Shown here piece by piece: positions 52,315 to 60,805 of a DNA stretch of 64,000 nucleotides. Below the pieces are notes generated by a model. The model was not told the origin of the DNA, did no database searches, and worked only from the letters and a program-made list of their open reading frames with translations. The translations under genes were made by a program, and so were the position numbers. Within the stretch, counting starts at the first letter, position 1, and every line of letters starts with the position of its first letter. Source of the stretch: Candidatus Saccharimonadota bacterium (GTDB lineage Bacteria > Patescibacteriota > Saccharimonadia > Saccharimonadales > Saccharimonadaceae); the NCBI GenBank assembly GCA_017962365.1, contig JAGCVL010000005.1, positions 124,001 through 188,000 of the forward strand, in the 5' to 3' direction.

Positions 52315-54669
52315 ATGAAAAGATTAGTTTTAATAGATGGAAAATCAGTATTCTACCGCGGTTATTACGCAATGGGTGCTTTATCTCTGCCGGATGGCAC
52401 TCCGACCGGCGGGGTGTATGGATTTGCTGCAATCGCGATGGAAATCGTGCATAAACTAAACCCTACAAAAGTCGTCGTAGCATGGGATTCACCCACATCG
52501 ATGGCGCAAAGAAAATTAATCTATGCCGAGTATAAGGCCGGGCGAGTGAAACCGGGCGAAGATTTTTATACTCAAATACCACTTTTAAAAGAACTAATCC
52601 AAGATCTCGGTTGGGGCTTTGCAGAAATTCCAGAATACGAAGCCGACGATATCATTGGGACCCTGTCGCGCGAAGCTGACGAGGCCGGCGATTGGGAAAC
52701 TTTCATTATCTCGTCAGATCTCGATATGCTACAAATTGTAGACGACAATACTCATATGTGGCGCATCTTGAAGGGCTTTACGAATATTGAGCAAATGGAT
52801 ATTCCAGAAATCGAAGCAAAATATGGTGTCAAAAAATCTCAGTTCCTAGATCTTAAAGCCCTGAAGGGTGATGCGTCAGATAATATACCGGGCGTTCCGG
52901 GCATTGGCGAAAAAACTGCCGCCAAGTTGCTAAACGAATATGGTGACCTAGATGGCGTATATAATAATATAGACAAAATTTCCGGCTCCACTAGAACCAA
53001 GCTCGAAGCAGGGAAGGATTCGGCCTATCTTTCCAAAAAACTCGCCAAAATCATGTTTAACGCCCCCATTCAATTATCTGATTTGCCAGACTTTATTATT
53101 GACAGGACAAAAATAATTGAAGGTTTGAAAAAACTAGAGTTCAATTCGCTCATTAGGAAAGTGGGTAATGAAACTGATCTTGGAGTTCCTGAGACCATCC
53201 GCGATGACAGATATGCGACGTCTAGGGAGAGTACTATTTTGAATTCGCCTAAAGACACTGTAATTAGTTGGGATATCAAATCTTTAATGCATGACAATAA
53301 AGATATTGCCGAGAAGATTTTGGCCGGCAAACCCTTCTGGGATCTCGGCCAGGCAGCTTTTCTTATCAATCCACTTCTTCGCGATCAGCCCACACTCGTG
53401 GTGCCGGAGGAAGAATACGCCAGGCAGTATGAAGAACTCCAAAAAACTCCAAGGCCATACGGCGTATTGACGAAACTAGATTTACCACTCATCCCGATTC
53501 TTTACAAAATGGAGAAAAAGGGAATGCTGGTAGATAGGACCTATTTTAAAAACCTCCACAAAGAATATATAGAAGAAGTTAGCCGTCTAGAAAAAGACGT
53601 CTGGAAACTTGCCGGAAAGGAATTTAATCTCAACTCCCCCATTCAACTATCTGAAGTTTTATTCATGGATTTAAGGCTTCCGACAAAAGGCATCAAAAAA
53701 ACTTCTCGCGGCTATTCAACCGGCGCTAAAGAGCTAGAAAAACTAAAAGATTTACACCCAGTGGTCGGTAAAATTATCGAATACCGCGAAGCTGCAAAAT
53801 TATTATCTACATATATTATCCCGATTCCAGATCTCGCCGATGCGGAAAGTAGGATTCATACCACCTTCACGCAAAATGTTACTGCAACTGGGAGGCTAAG
53901 CTCCAAAGATCCAAATTTGCAAAATATCCCAGTGCGCACCGATGAAGGCAAACGCATTCGTACGGGCTTTATCGCACCAAAAGGCAAGGTGCTTATCTCG
54001 GCGGATTATTCACAATTTGAGCTAAGGCTTGCCGCTGTATTGTCGGGAGATAGGGCCCTAGTTGAAGACTTCAACAATGACGTAGATATTCACACCAAGA
54101 CCGCCTCCGAAGCTTTCCATGTGCCAATCGATAAAGTCACAAAAGCGGAGCGCCGCGCAGCTAAGGTCGTGAATTTTGGCATTTTATACGGTATGAGCAC
54201 AAAGGGCCTAGTAGATGCATCTGGTATGAGTTTTGCTGAGGCGCAAAACTTTATCAATAATTATTTCGTACTCCGAGCACCAATCAAGCAAAAACTAGAA
54301 GATATTTTAAGAAAAGCGCGAGAAGATGGCTACGTAGAGACGTTTTATGGTCGCCGTCGCCCAACTCCGGACGTAAAATCATCCAACTTTATTATTCGCC
54401 AAGCAGCCGAACGCGCTGCTGCCAATATGCCAATTCAGGGAACTGAAGCCGATCTTATGAAGAGGGCCATGATTAAAGTTGACCAAGCTCTGCCAAAAGG
54501 CGCCGAGCTAGTGATGCAAGTCCACGACTCACTCATTGTCGAGTGTGACGAAAAGGTTGCGGATGAAGTTGCCGATATTTTGAAGCATGAAATGGAATCG
54601 GTAGCCCCAGAACTTCCCATCAAATTGGCCGTCGAAGTCACTATCGGCAAAAATTGGGGCGAGTTGTAG
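52315..54669 (+). CDS. polA: DNA polymerase I
   Basis: A 784-residue polymerase. Residues 1-290 are the 5'-3' exonuclease (KSVFYRGYYA, EADDIIGTL, SSDLDMLQIV and GDASDNIPGVPGIGEKTA). Residues about 300-410 are a shrunken 3'-5' exonuclease domain without its catalytic acids. The polymerase domain has motif A DYSQFELRLAA near residue 564, motif B RRAAKVVNFGILYG near residue 612 and motif C VHDS near residue 735. It removes primers and repairs DNA but should not proofread. Confidence 0.96.
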   Translation: MKRLVLIDGKSVFYRGYYAMGALSLPDGTPTGGVYGFAAIAMEIVHKLNPTKVVVAWDSPTSMAQRKLIYAEYKAGRVKPGEDFYTQIPLLKELIQDLGWGFAEIPEYEADDIIGTLSREADEAGDWETFIISSDLDMLQIVDDNTHMWRILKGFTNIEQMDIPEIEAKYGVKKSQFLDLKALKGDASDNIPGVPGIGEKTAAKLLNEYGDLDGVYNNIDKISGSTRTKLEAGKDSAYLSKKLAKIMFNAPIQLSDLPDFIIDRTKIIEGLKKLEFNSLIRKVGNETDLGVPETIRDDRYATSRESTILNSPKDTVISWDIKSLMHDNKDIAEKILAGKPFWDLGQAAFLINPLLRDQPTLVVPEEEYARQYEELQKTPRPYGVLTKLDLPLIPILYKMEKKGMLVDRTYFKNLHKEYIEEVSRLEKDVWKLAGKEFNLNSPIQLSEVLFMDLRLPTKGIKKTSRGYSTGAKELEKLKDLHPVVGKIIEYREAAKLLSTYIIPIPDLADAESRIHTTFTQNVTATGRLSSKDPNLQNIPVRTDEGKRIRTGFIAPKGKVLISADYSQFELRLAAVLSGDRALVEDFNNDVDIHTKTASEAFHVPIDKVTKAERRAAKVVNFGILYGMSTKGLVDASGMSFAEAQNFINNYFVLRAPIKQKLEDILRKAREDGYVETFYGRRRPTPDVKSSNFIIRQAAERAAANMPIQGTEADLMKRAMIKVDQALPKGAELVMQVHDSLIVECDEKVADEVADILKHEMESVAPELPIKLAVEVTIGKNWGEL

Positions 54670-54685
54670 TTTTCCACAATTTTCT

Positions 54686-54737
54686 CCACATTTAGCGTAT
54701 TTTTATTATTGACACCCCCACATTTAGCGTTTATAAT
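54686..54737 (+). promoter_or_regulatory. Perfect consensus promoter with tandem 13-base repeat
   Basis: TTGACA (54709-54714), 17 bases, TATAAT (54732-54737): the best promoter in the window. CCACATTTAGCGT occurs at 54686-54698 and again at 54718-54730, 32 bases apart (about three helical turns), the second inside the spacer. A repressor or activator could bind the pair. TTTTCCACA at 54670-54678 fits a DnaA box. Confidence 0.75.
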
Positions 54738-54790
54738 GAGTATCAGGTAATGCTTATAACAAATAACGCCCGGTGGGCAGAAAGAAAACC

Positions 54791-55228
54791 ATGAAGAAAA
54801 TTGTTTACAGAAATCCAAATGAAGTAGAGAATTTCGACATCAAGCGGTATGTAAAATCACTCAATCAATATGCTAAAATCACCGAAGCGGAAGCAAAAGC
54901 CGCACTTGAAAATTTCGAACAATACGAAACGATGCATGTATCATGCCTAGTAGAAGCTGGCATGAGCCTCATTGCCGAGAAAAAAGGCGAAGAAGCAGCA
55001 AGGGAATATTTTGACGCGCACGCAGAATACTTTGACGAAGGTAAGTTTGAACGTTTGCGCCGCATCACCGGCTATCTCGTTGGCACGTTGGACCGTTGGA
55101 ATGATGCCAAAAAAGCTGAGGAAAAGGCTCGTGTCAAGCACTGTGTAAATTCCGCCATCGACGACGCCACCCGCCTCGCCGCTCTCGAGACTCAAGCTAT
55201 GGCTCACAACATCGCCTACGCTCAGTAA
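54791..55228 (+). CDS. Hypothetical helical protein under strong promoter
   Basis: I do not recognise this 145-residue protein. It is soluble and highly helical, rich in Ala, Glu and Lys, with no catalytic motif visible. The start at ATG 54791 is preceded by a 45-base leader from the consensus promoter; the ribosome site is weak (AAAGAAAA). High expected expression and a possible paired operator suggest a regulated, abundant protein. A family B palindrome lies just after its stop. Confidence 0.6.
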   Translation: MKKIVYRNPNEVENFDIKRYVKSLNQYAKITEAEAKAALENFEQYETMHVSCLVEAGMSLIAEKKGEEAAREYFDAHAEYFDEGKFERLRRITGYLVGTLDRWNDAKKAEEKARVKHCVNSAIDDATRLAALETQAMAHNIAYAQ

Positions 55229-55231
55229 CAC

Positions 55232-55329
55232 ACCATAAAGGACGGGTGACGACCGAAGGGGGACCCCCAAAATGTTTGCGATAGCAAAATTTTGGGGGAA
55301 GAAGGTCGGCAGGACCCGTCCTTTATGGT
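55232..55329 (+). repeat. Palindromic element family B, intergenic copy before fpg
   Basis: Arms ACCATAAAGGACGGGT and ACCCGTCCTTTATGGT are perfect 16-base reverse complements. The core matches the two copies in the TlyA-like gene apart from a small insertion at GCGATAGCAAAA. The right arm supplies TGGT of the fpg extended -10. Confidence 0.88.
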
Positions 55330-55343
55330 ATAATACAATGAGT

Positions 55344-56192
55344 ATGCCGGAGTTGCCAGAGGTTGAAACAATTCGTCGTGGTCTTTCAAAGTTCATTATG
55401 AATAAGAACTTAAAAAAGACCACGATTTTGTGTGAAAAATCTTTTCTAGGTAGACCAGTCACCGGCGCAGTGACGAATCTTCGACGCTACGGTAAAGCCT
55501 TAGTCATAGATTTAGATAGTGGCCACTCTTTAATGATTCATCTTCGCATGACTGGCCAACTCATTTATGATGGCAAAGAGCGTTATGCGGCCGGACATCC
55601 CAGTGAAAATTTCTTTGAAAAATTACCAAACAAGCAGACAAGAGTTATATTAGAATTTGATAATGGCATATTATATTTTAATGACCAACGAAAATTTGGT
55701 TTTATTAAAACAATGCCAAGCGAAAAAGTAGCAGAAGATAGTTTCATTAAAAAACTCGCACCAGAACCTTGGGTCATGGAACCAACAGATTTTTATGCGA
55801 GACTTATGCGTCATAAAAATTCTTGTATTAAGGCCGTCATATTGGATCAAACCGTGATATGTGGACTGGGAAATATTTACGCAGATGAAGCTTTATTTGA
55901 AAGCCAAATACACCCAGAGCGAAAGTGTGGCACCATCACACAAGATGAAGCTACCAAATTACTAAAAGCCGCTCGCATGGTAATGGAACGCTCGATTGAT
56001 TCTGGTGGCTCGACCATGGCAACCTATGTCAAAGCAGACGGCACCCGTGGCGATTATCTTGAAAAGTTCGCACAAGTTTTTAGGCGAGAGGGCAAAGCCT
56101 GTCCACGCTGTGGCACCAAAATCACCAAAATCCGTGTCGCCGGGCGCGGCACGCACATCTGCCCGCATTGCCAAAGGAGAAATCATGATTAA
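55344..56192 (+). CDS. mutM: Formamidopyrimidine-DNA glycosylase
   Basis: A 282-residue Fpg/MutM repair enzyme that removes oxidised purines. The start must be the second ATG because the family needs Pro as the mature first residue (MPELPEVETI); the ATG six bases earlier is also too close to TATAAT. The helix-two-turn-helix (QTVICGLGNIYADEALFESQIHP) and the C-terminal four-cysteine zinc finger (CPRCG and CPHCQ) are intact. TATAAT is about ten bases before the start, partly inside the arm of a palindromic repeat. It overlaps holA by eight bases. Confidence 0.95.
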   Translation: MPELPEVETIRRGLSKFIMNKNLKKTTILCEKSFLGRPVTGAVTNLRRYGKALVIDLDSGHSLMIHLRMTGQLIYDGKERYAAGHPSENFFEKLPNKQTRVILEFDNGILYFNDQRKFGFIKTMPSEKVAEDSFIKKLAPEPWVMEPTDFYARLMRHKNSCIKAVILDQTVICGLGNIYADEALFESQIHPERKCGTITQDEATKLLKAARMVMERSIDSGGSTMATYVKADGTRGDYLEKFAQVFRREGKACPRCGTKITKIRVAGRGTHICPHCQRRNHD

Positions 56193-56790
56193 AGTATTTT
56201 ATGGCGACGACAGGGTAAAAGCCAAGCAGGAAATTAAACGTTTACTAGGAGATGATTACGAAGTACTCGATGGCCCAGAAATCACCACAAACGACCTCCC
56301 GCCAATTTTTCTCGGCGCCTCACTTTTTGCCGAAAAACGTCGCATCCTCATCCGTGATTTTACTGCTAATAAGTCAGTTTATGATGAACTACCAAAATAT
56401 TTGGATACTCCACACGAAATCATCCTTCTTGAAACCAAATTAGACAAGCGCACCACAACTTTTAAAGAATTAAAAGACAAAATAGAATTTCGCGAATTCA
56501 AATTACCAGAAAACACAGATTTTAGGATAGTTTTTGACATTTACAAGACAGCAAAATACGACGGCAAAAAAGCCGTGCAGCTACTAGAAAACATCAAACC
56601 TAGCGAAGACCCTATTAAATTTACTGGACTACTAGTCTCTCAGGCCATCAAAGATTTCACCGCAAACCCGACCGGGCAGCAAAAAAAGTTACTAAAAGAA
56701 CTAGCGCGCGTAGATCTAGAAATGAAATCATCAAAAGTAGACCCATGGCTTCTGGTTGAATCGTTTTTACTAAGGATGAAAACATTATAA
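56185..56790 (+). CDS. holA: DNA polymerase III delta subunit (HolA), short
   Basis: This 201-residue protein begins IKVFYGDDRVKAKQEIKRLL and has the delta-subunit pattern of a degenerate AAA fold followed by a helical C-terminal part. At 201 residues it is much shorter than the usual 320-340, so only a reduced version of the clamp-loader arm is kept; the C-terminal WLLVESFLLRMK fits the family end. AAGGAG lies six bases before ATG 56185 inside fpg. Confidence 0.75.
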   Translation: MIKVFYGDDRVKAKQEIKRLLGDDYEVLDGPEITTNDLPPIFLGASLFAEKRRILIRDFTANKSVYDELPKYLDTPHEIILLETKLDKRTTTFKELKDKIEFREFKLPENTDFRIVFDIYKTAKYDGKKAVQLLENIKPSEDPIKFTGLLVSQAIKDFTANPTGQQKKLLKELARVDLEMKSSKVDPWLLVESFLLRMKTL

Positions 56791-56820
56791 AAATAATACC
56801 CCTGGTGAGGGGTATTATTT
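56791..56820. terminator. Bidirectional terminator
   Basis: AAATAATACCCC paired with GGGGTATTATTT around TGGTGA, serving holA and convergent rpsT. Confidence 0.9.
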
Positions 56821-56827
56821 GTAAGAT

Positions 56828-57082
56828 TTAAGCTAATTTTACGCCAGCCTTTTTTGCAAAAGCGTGTAATGCAGCTTTGCGACGTGCAGCGGTATTTTTC
56901 TTTAGTAAGTTTTTCTTTACCGCTTTGTCGTACTCAGCCTGTGCGAGACTCAAGGTCTTTGCAGAAGGTTCAGACTTAAATGCCTTAACGGCAGTCTTGA
57001 TCTCTTTCTTGATCTCAACATTGTGCTGTGTGCGCTTCGTCGCCTGACGAGCAGCCTTTTTGGCAGATTTAATGATTGGCAT
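56828..57082 (-). CDS. rpsT: 30S ribosomal protein S20
   Basis: At 84 residues, very basic and helical, with IKSAKKAARQATKRTQHN at the start and KKNTAARRKAALHAFAKK near the end, this is a standard S20. A TTATAAT box lies about 40 bases upstream, with AGGGA before the ATG. It is monocistronic. Confidence 0.95.
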   Translation of the reverse strand: MPIIKSAKKAARQATKRTQHNVEIKKEIKTAVKAFKSEPSAKTLSLAQAEYDKAVKKNLLKKNTAARRKAALHAFAKKAGVKLA

Positions 57083-57226
57083 TTTATCCCTATTTACATT
57101 AAAAATTAATACTTTCGTTCATTATAACTCATTTCTCTAAAAAAGTAAAGACCAAACCAGGCACAAACCAAAAATAGTCGTTGTAAAATCGATAAGCTTA
57201 TGTTAAAATGACTCCAAGAAGGAACT

Positions 57227-58948
57227 ATGCAAGATCAAAATCAAACAAACCCCACACCATCTATAAATCCTCCACTCCTGACGGATGACAGTGTCGTCCA
57301 GCCAGGCTCACCGGACTTGCCAGATTCTCCAGATCCATTAGTTCCGTCTGAAGCATCGACCGCGCCAGAGTCGTCCGAGCCATCCGACATCATGGATACC
57401 CCGAGTGGCTCCATTTCTACCATGAAAGATGTCGCCGAAAAGATTAAAAGTGTCCACAATATTTTGATTGCTTTGTCTTCCGATCCGTCCGTCGATGAGA
57501 TTGCGACCGCTATTGCTCTTTCGCTTTGTCTCGATCGGGCAGGGAAGCGCGCTACCGCTATTTATTCTGGCACTACACCAAACGCCCTTCAATTCTTGAA
57601 GCCAGAGCGCACTTTTGAGACAAATTCAAACGTTCTCAAGGATTTTGTAATTGCATTAAATAAAGAAAAGGCCGATCACCTTAGGTACAAATTAGACGGC
57701 GATTATGTAAAGATTTTTATCACGCCATACAAAACCAGCATCAGCGAGTCCGACTTAGAATTTTCACTCGGAGATTTTAATATTGAACTGGTCCTCGCCC
57801 TTAATGTTCCAAGTGGCATCGACCTTGATGACGCTTTGCGCGAACATGGCCGAGTCATGCATGATGCTACGGTGGTTAACCTCACTAATGGAAACCCTGG
57901 CAAATTTGGCGACATCGAATGGAGCGATAAGAGCAAAAGTTCAATTGCTGAAATGGTCGCAGAATTGCTTTACGATATTGGTGGCGCTAAGGCCATTGAG
58001 CCAGAAGAGGCTACGGCGCTTCTCACCGGTATTGTTGCCGCCACGGATCATTTTACAAACAATATGACTACCGCCAATGCTCTTCAGATGGCATCAAATC
58101 TTATTCGTTCCGGTGCTGACCGCAAATTGATTACCGAAAATATCGGCCTTGATTCCGAAAATATGTTCTTCCTTGGAAGCTCCCAAGAAAAAGAAAGTAG
58201 CGACGGCTCCATTAAGATTGAACACGATGAAAATGAACCCATAGCGGAAAAAACGACTGACGGCCCAGCCACCGAAGAGCCCGAAGCCGAACCTGAAGCT
58301 GAAGCTAAACCCGAAGCAGAATCCGATATCTCTTCCGAAGAAGCTGGACTTCTGGCCGACCTTCAGGCTGCCGCCGATGGGCTAAAAGATGCCACCGAAA
58401 TCGTCAAGCCTGTTGCCACTGATGAGGCTAACCTCTCTAATGAACCAAAACCAGAGCTCAAATTGACGCCATCGGATAGTTTTATAGCGGAGCCAGCAAT
58501 GAGCAGCAGTGATTATGGTCAAATGTTAGAAGAAGCCTTGGCCGATTCACCTTCCATGCAGGAACCATCAGAGCCCATCATAAGCACTGAGCCTCCTATG
58601 CCCGCCGCTCCAATCATGAACACCGAGCCACTTATGTCCACCGGCCAAAGTATGAATGTCGCTATGCCATCCGCCCCTATTAACCCGGTTGTGGCCGATA
58701 CCTTATCTATCCCCACTGATACCACCGTCACTACCACTTCGAACCCAGCCATAAGCGCCGCCCCAGTTGTACCATCCGCTCCAGAGGTAAATGGCGTGCC
58801 AGAGATTAACTACACTCCAGTCCCAAATGAAGAAATTCTGCCACCACCACCCGCGCCACCGATTGACCCATCTGCAATCATGCCAAACGGCGTGCCGCCA
58901 ATGTCGGATCAGGCGCCAATTCCTACCGTCCCGACATTTAACTCTTGA
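57227..58948 (+). CDS. Degenerate DHH-like protein with Pro-rich tail
   Basis: This 573-residue protein has a Pro/Ser-rich first 65 residues, then a domain (about 75-310) with the pattern of DHH/DHHA1 phosphoesterases such as NrnA: ILIALSSDPSVDEIATAIAL in place of the first motif and LLTGIVAATDHFTNN-type sequence near residue 265 followed by IRSGAD. The catalytic Asp/His of the DHH motifs are missing, so it is probably not an active phosphoesterase. The remaining 250 residues are low-complexity acidic and Pro-rich. AAGGA lies before the ATG. It may be a scaffold or nucleotide sensor. Confidence 0.6.
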   Translation: MQDQNQTNPTPSINPPLLTDDSVVQPGSPDLPDSPDPLVPSEASTAPESSEPSDIMDTPSGSISTMKDVAEKIKSVHNILIALSSDPSVDEIATAIALSLCLDRAGKRATAIYSGTTPNALQFLKPERTFETNSNVLKDFVIALNKEKADHLRYKLDGDYVKIFITPYKTSISESDLEFSLGDFNIELVLALNVPSGIDLDDALREHGRVMHDATVVNLTNGNPGKFGDIEWSDKSKSSIAEMVAELLYDIGGAKAIEPEEATALLTGIVAATDHFTNNMTTANALQMASNLIRSGADRKLITENIGLDSENMFFLGSSQEKESSDGSIKIEHDENEPIAEKTTDGPATEEPEAEPEAEAKPEAESDISSEEAGLLADLQAAADGLKDATEIVKPVATDEANLSNEPKPELKLTPSDSFIAEPAMSSSDYGQMLEEALADSPSMQEPSEPIISTEPPMPAAPIMNTEPLMSTGQSMNVAMPSAPINPVVADTLSIPTDTTVTTTSNPAISAAPVVPSAPEVNGVPEINYTPVPNEEILPPPPAPPIDPSAIMPNGVPPMSDQAPIPTVPTFNS

Positions 58949-58982
58949 TTTTTCCTAAAATCTGCGATATAATAAAAAGAGT

Positions 58983-59059
58983 GGATTCGTAGCTCAGTTG
59001 GTTAGAGCGCTGCCCTGTCACGGCAGAGGTCGCGAGTTCGAGTCTCGTCGGATCCGCCA
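58983..59059 (+). tRNA. tRNA-Asp (anticodon GTC)
   Basis: A 77-base tRNA with acceptor GGATTCG pairing CGGATCC (one G-U), D-arm TAGCTCAGTTGG, anticodon loop CTGTCAC, T-loop TTCGAGT, discriminator G and encoded CCA. Confidence 0.95.
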
Positions 59060-59060
59060 C

Positions 59061-59088
59061 AAAAGAAGACCCAGAAGGTCTTTTTTGT
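59061..59088 (+). terminator. Terminator of tRNA-Asp
   Basis: AAGACC/GGTCTT with a CAGAA loop, then T-run. Confidence 0.85.
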
Positions 59089-59141
59089 TTTGTGCTAAGA
59101 CCTTGCGAATAATTGTTATCTGTGATATAATGTCTCTCAGT

Positions 59142-59360
59142 ATGGCAATTAAAGTTACTAGAAAAGATCAAGGCGAGGCGAACGAAAACATTATCCGTCG
59201 CTTCAACCGCAAAGTCCTTCAGAGTGGAATGATGCCTTTGAAGAAGTCGCAGCTACGTTTTAGCAAGCCTATTTCTAAGCGTGAACGACGTATTCGCGCC
59301 ATCATCCGCGAAGCTAGGAAGGCAGAGAAGACCGAACGCATCAAACTCGGTCTCCGCTAA
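59142..59360 (+). CDS. rpsU: 30S ribosomal protein S21
   Basis: This 72-residue protein has the S21 pattern: short first strand, then basic helices with ENIIRRFNRKVLQSG and RFSKPISKRERRIR. ATG 59142 is right for the family; the longer frame runs into tRNA-Asp. TGATATAAT lies 11 bases before it. A terminator follows. Confidence 0.93.
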   Translation: MAIKVTRKDQGEANENIIRRFNRKVLQSGMMPLKKSQLRFSKPISKRERRIRAIIREARKAEKTERIKLGLR

Positions 59361-59361
59361 A

Positions 59362-59389
59362 AAATCTCCCCTTAGAGGGAGTTTTTTTA
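59362..59389 (+). terminator. Terminator of rpsU
   Basis: CTCCC/GGGAG stem with seven T following. Confidence 0.82.
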
Positions 59390-59415
59390 TGGTATAATAA
59401 AATCAAAGGAGAATC

Positions 59416-60009
59416 ATGATAATTTTATTTGGTTTAGCAGGCTCAGGCAAAGGTACTCAAGGAAAGGCACTTTCCGAAATTTTCGGTTGGCGCGCTATTT
59501 CTGTTGGTGAGGCCATCCGTAGCTCTGGCGAATACTCCGCAATTATTGACAAAGGGAATCTTATCCCAGATGAAGATGTTGTTAAATTGATGGATAAACA
59601 GATTACGAAAGCCGAAGCCGAGGGATTTGATGTGATTCTCGATGGCTACCCACGCACCAAGGCTCAGGCCGAATACATCGTCACCCACATGGCAGACAAG
59701 ATTGACGGCGCCATTATTCTTGAAGTTCCAAAAAAAGAACTCTACGAACGCCTTGCCCTGCGCGGCCGCGACGACGACAAAGAGCGTGAGAGCATTGATC
59801 GCCGTTTTGAAATTTTTGAACAAAATATTTGTTCAATTTTACCTCTGTTAGAAGCTAAAAATATTCCAGTTGCTCGCGTAAATGGCGTCGGCGAAATCGG
59901 CACTGTGACTGGCCGACTCGTTGCTGCAGTTCAAAAATTTAATCCCAACGCCACCAAGCAAACTACCGACGTCAACGGCGGCGAAATCGAAAAAAGCTAC
60001 GGAGAATAA
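59416..60009 (+). CDS. adk: Adenylate kinase family protein
   Basis: A 197-residue nucleoside monophosphate kinase. The P-loop is FGLAGSGKGTQGKAL near residue 5, the AMP-binding segment ends in DGYPRTKAQAEYI near residue 77, and the LID starts with LRGRDDDKE. The LID is the short form without zinc cysteines. It converts AMP and ATP to two ADP. AAAGGAG lies seven bases before the ATG. map follows one base after its stop, a common pairing. Confidence 0.92.
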   Translation: MIILFGLAGSGKGTQGKALSEIFGWRAISVGEAIRSSGEYSAIIDKGNLIPDEDVVKLMDKQITKAEAEGFDVILDGYPRTKAQAEYIVTHMADKIDGAIILEVPKKELYERLALRGRDDDKERESIDRRFEIFEQNICSILPLLEAKNIPVARVNGVGEIGTVTGRLVAAVQKFNPNATKQTTDVNGGEIEKSYGE

Positions 60010-60010
60010 G

Positions 60011-60787
60011 ATGCTAAATATCAACAATGCTACACCTGAACAGCTTCAGGAAAAAATCACTGCCATGCGCGAAGGCGGTAAAATTCTCGGTAATTTGCTA
60101 CGCGACCTCAAAAATTACGTAAAACCTGGCATGACAGGGAAAGAAATCGATGCCTGGGTCCGCTCGGAAATTGTAAAACGTGGCGCCAAGGTCTCCTATG
60201 ACATGCTTGACGAAGAATTTCCTGGCGCAATTTGTATATCCGTAAATGACGAATTGGTCCACGGCGCTCCAAAAGACGAGCCGCTAGAAGTGGGCGACAA
60301 AGTCAGTTTCGACCTCGTGATTTACTATAAGGGTTACCACACCGACTCCGCTTTCACCATGCTAGTTGGCAATGAAGGTTCTCCAGCTGTAAAGAAAATG
60401 ATTTCTGTTACCGAGTCTTCACTTTGGGAGGGAATTGAGCAAGTAGCTCCAGGTGTTGCTATTGGCACTATTGGCGCCGCCGTAGAGCGCGTTCTCCGAA
60501 AAGGCCACCTTGGTGTCATCGAAAACTACATCGGTCATGGCATCGATAAAGAAATGCACGATGCCCCCGAAGTTCCAAATTATGGCAAAAAAGGCCACGG
60601 TTACAAACTAGTTGAAGGTGATACTATCTGTATCGAGCCAATGTCTTGCCTCGGTCGCCCAGCCAACTATGTCGACAAAGACGATAACTGGTCCGTCAAA
60701 ATGCGCGACGGTTCTATCGCCTGTCACTGTGAGCATACCATCCTCGTTACCCATGATGGTTATGAAGTACTTACATTAGCGGATTAA
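60011..60787 (+). CDS. map: Methionine aminopeptidase, type I
   Basis: A 258-residue enzyme that removes the first methionine. The metal ligands are in place: Asp in FDLVIYYKGYHTDSAF (two Asp), His in GHGIDKEMHDAP, Glu in CIEPM and Glu in CEHTILVT. It follows adk. Its product matters here because proteins such as Fpg need Met removal to expose a catalytic Pro. Confidence 0.94.
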   Translation: MLNINNATPEQLQEKITAMREGGKILGNLLRDLKNYVKPGMTGKEIDAWVRSEIVKRGAKVSYDMLDEEFPGAICISVNDELVHGAPKDEPLEVGDKVSFDLVIYYKGYHTDSAFTMLVGNEGSPAVKKMISVTESSLWEGIEQVAPGVAIGTIGAAVERVLRKGHLGVIENYIGHGIDKEMHDAPEVPNYGKKGHGYKLVEGDTICIEPMSCLGRPANYVDKDDNWSVKMRDGSIACHCEHTILVTHDGYEVLTLAD

Positions 60788-60805
60788 GTATGCTATAATA
60801 TCATC

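Noticed and set aside
14013-55329. CRISPR array
   Set aside because: The repeats are dispersed, palindromic over their whole length and not separated by regular spacers; no cas genes are seen.
26327-55329. Rho-independent terminators as an explanation for the palindromes
   Set aside because: They sit inside conserved reading frames, are 90-119 bases long with shared cores, and lack T-runs.
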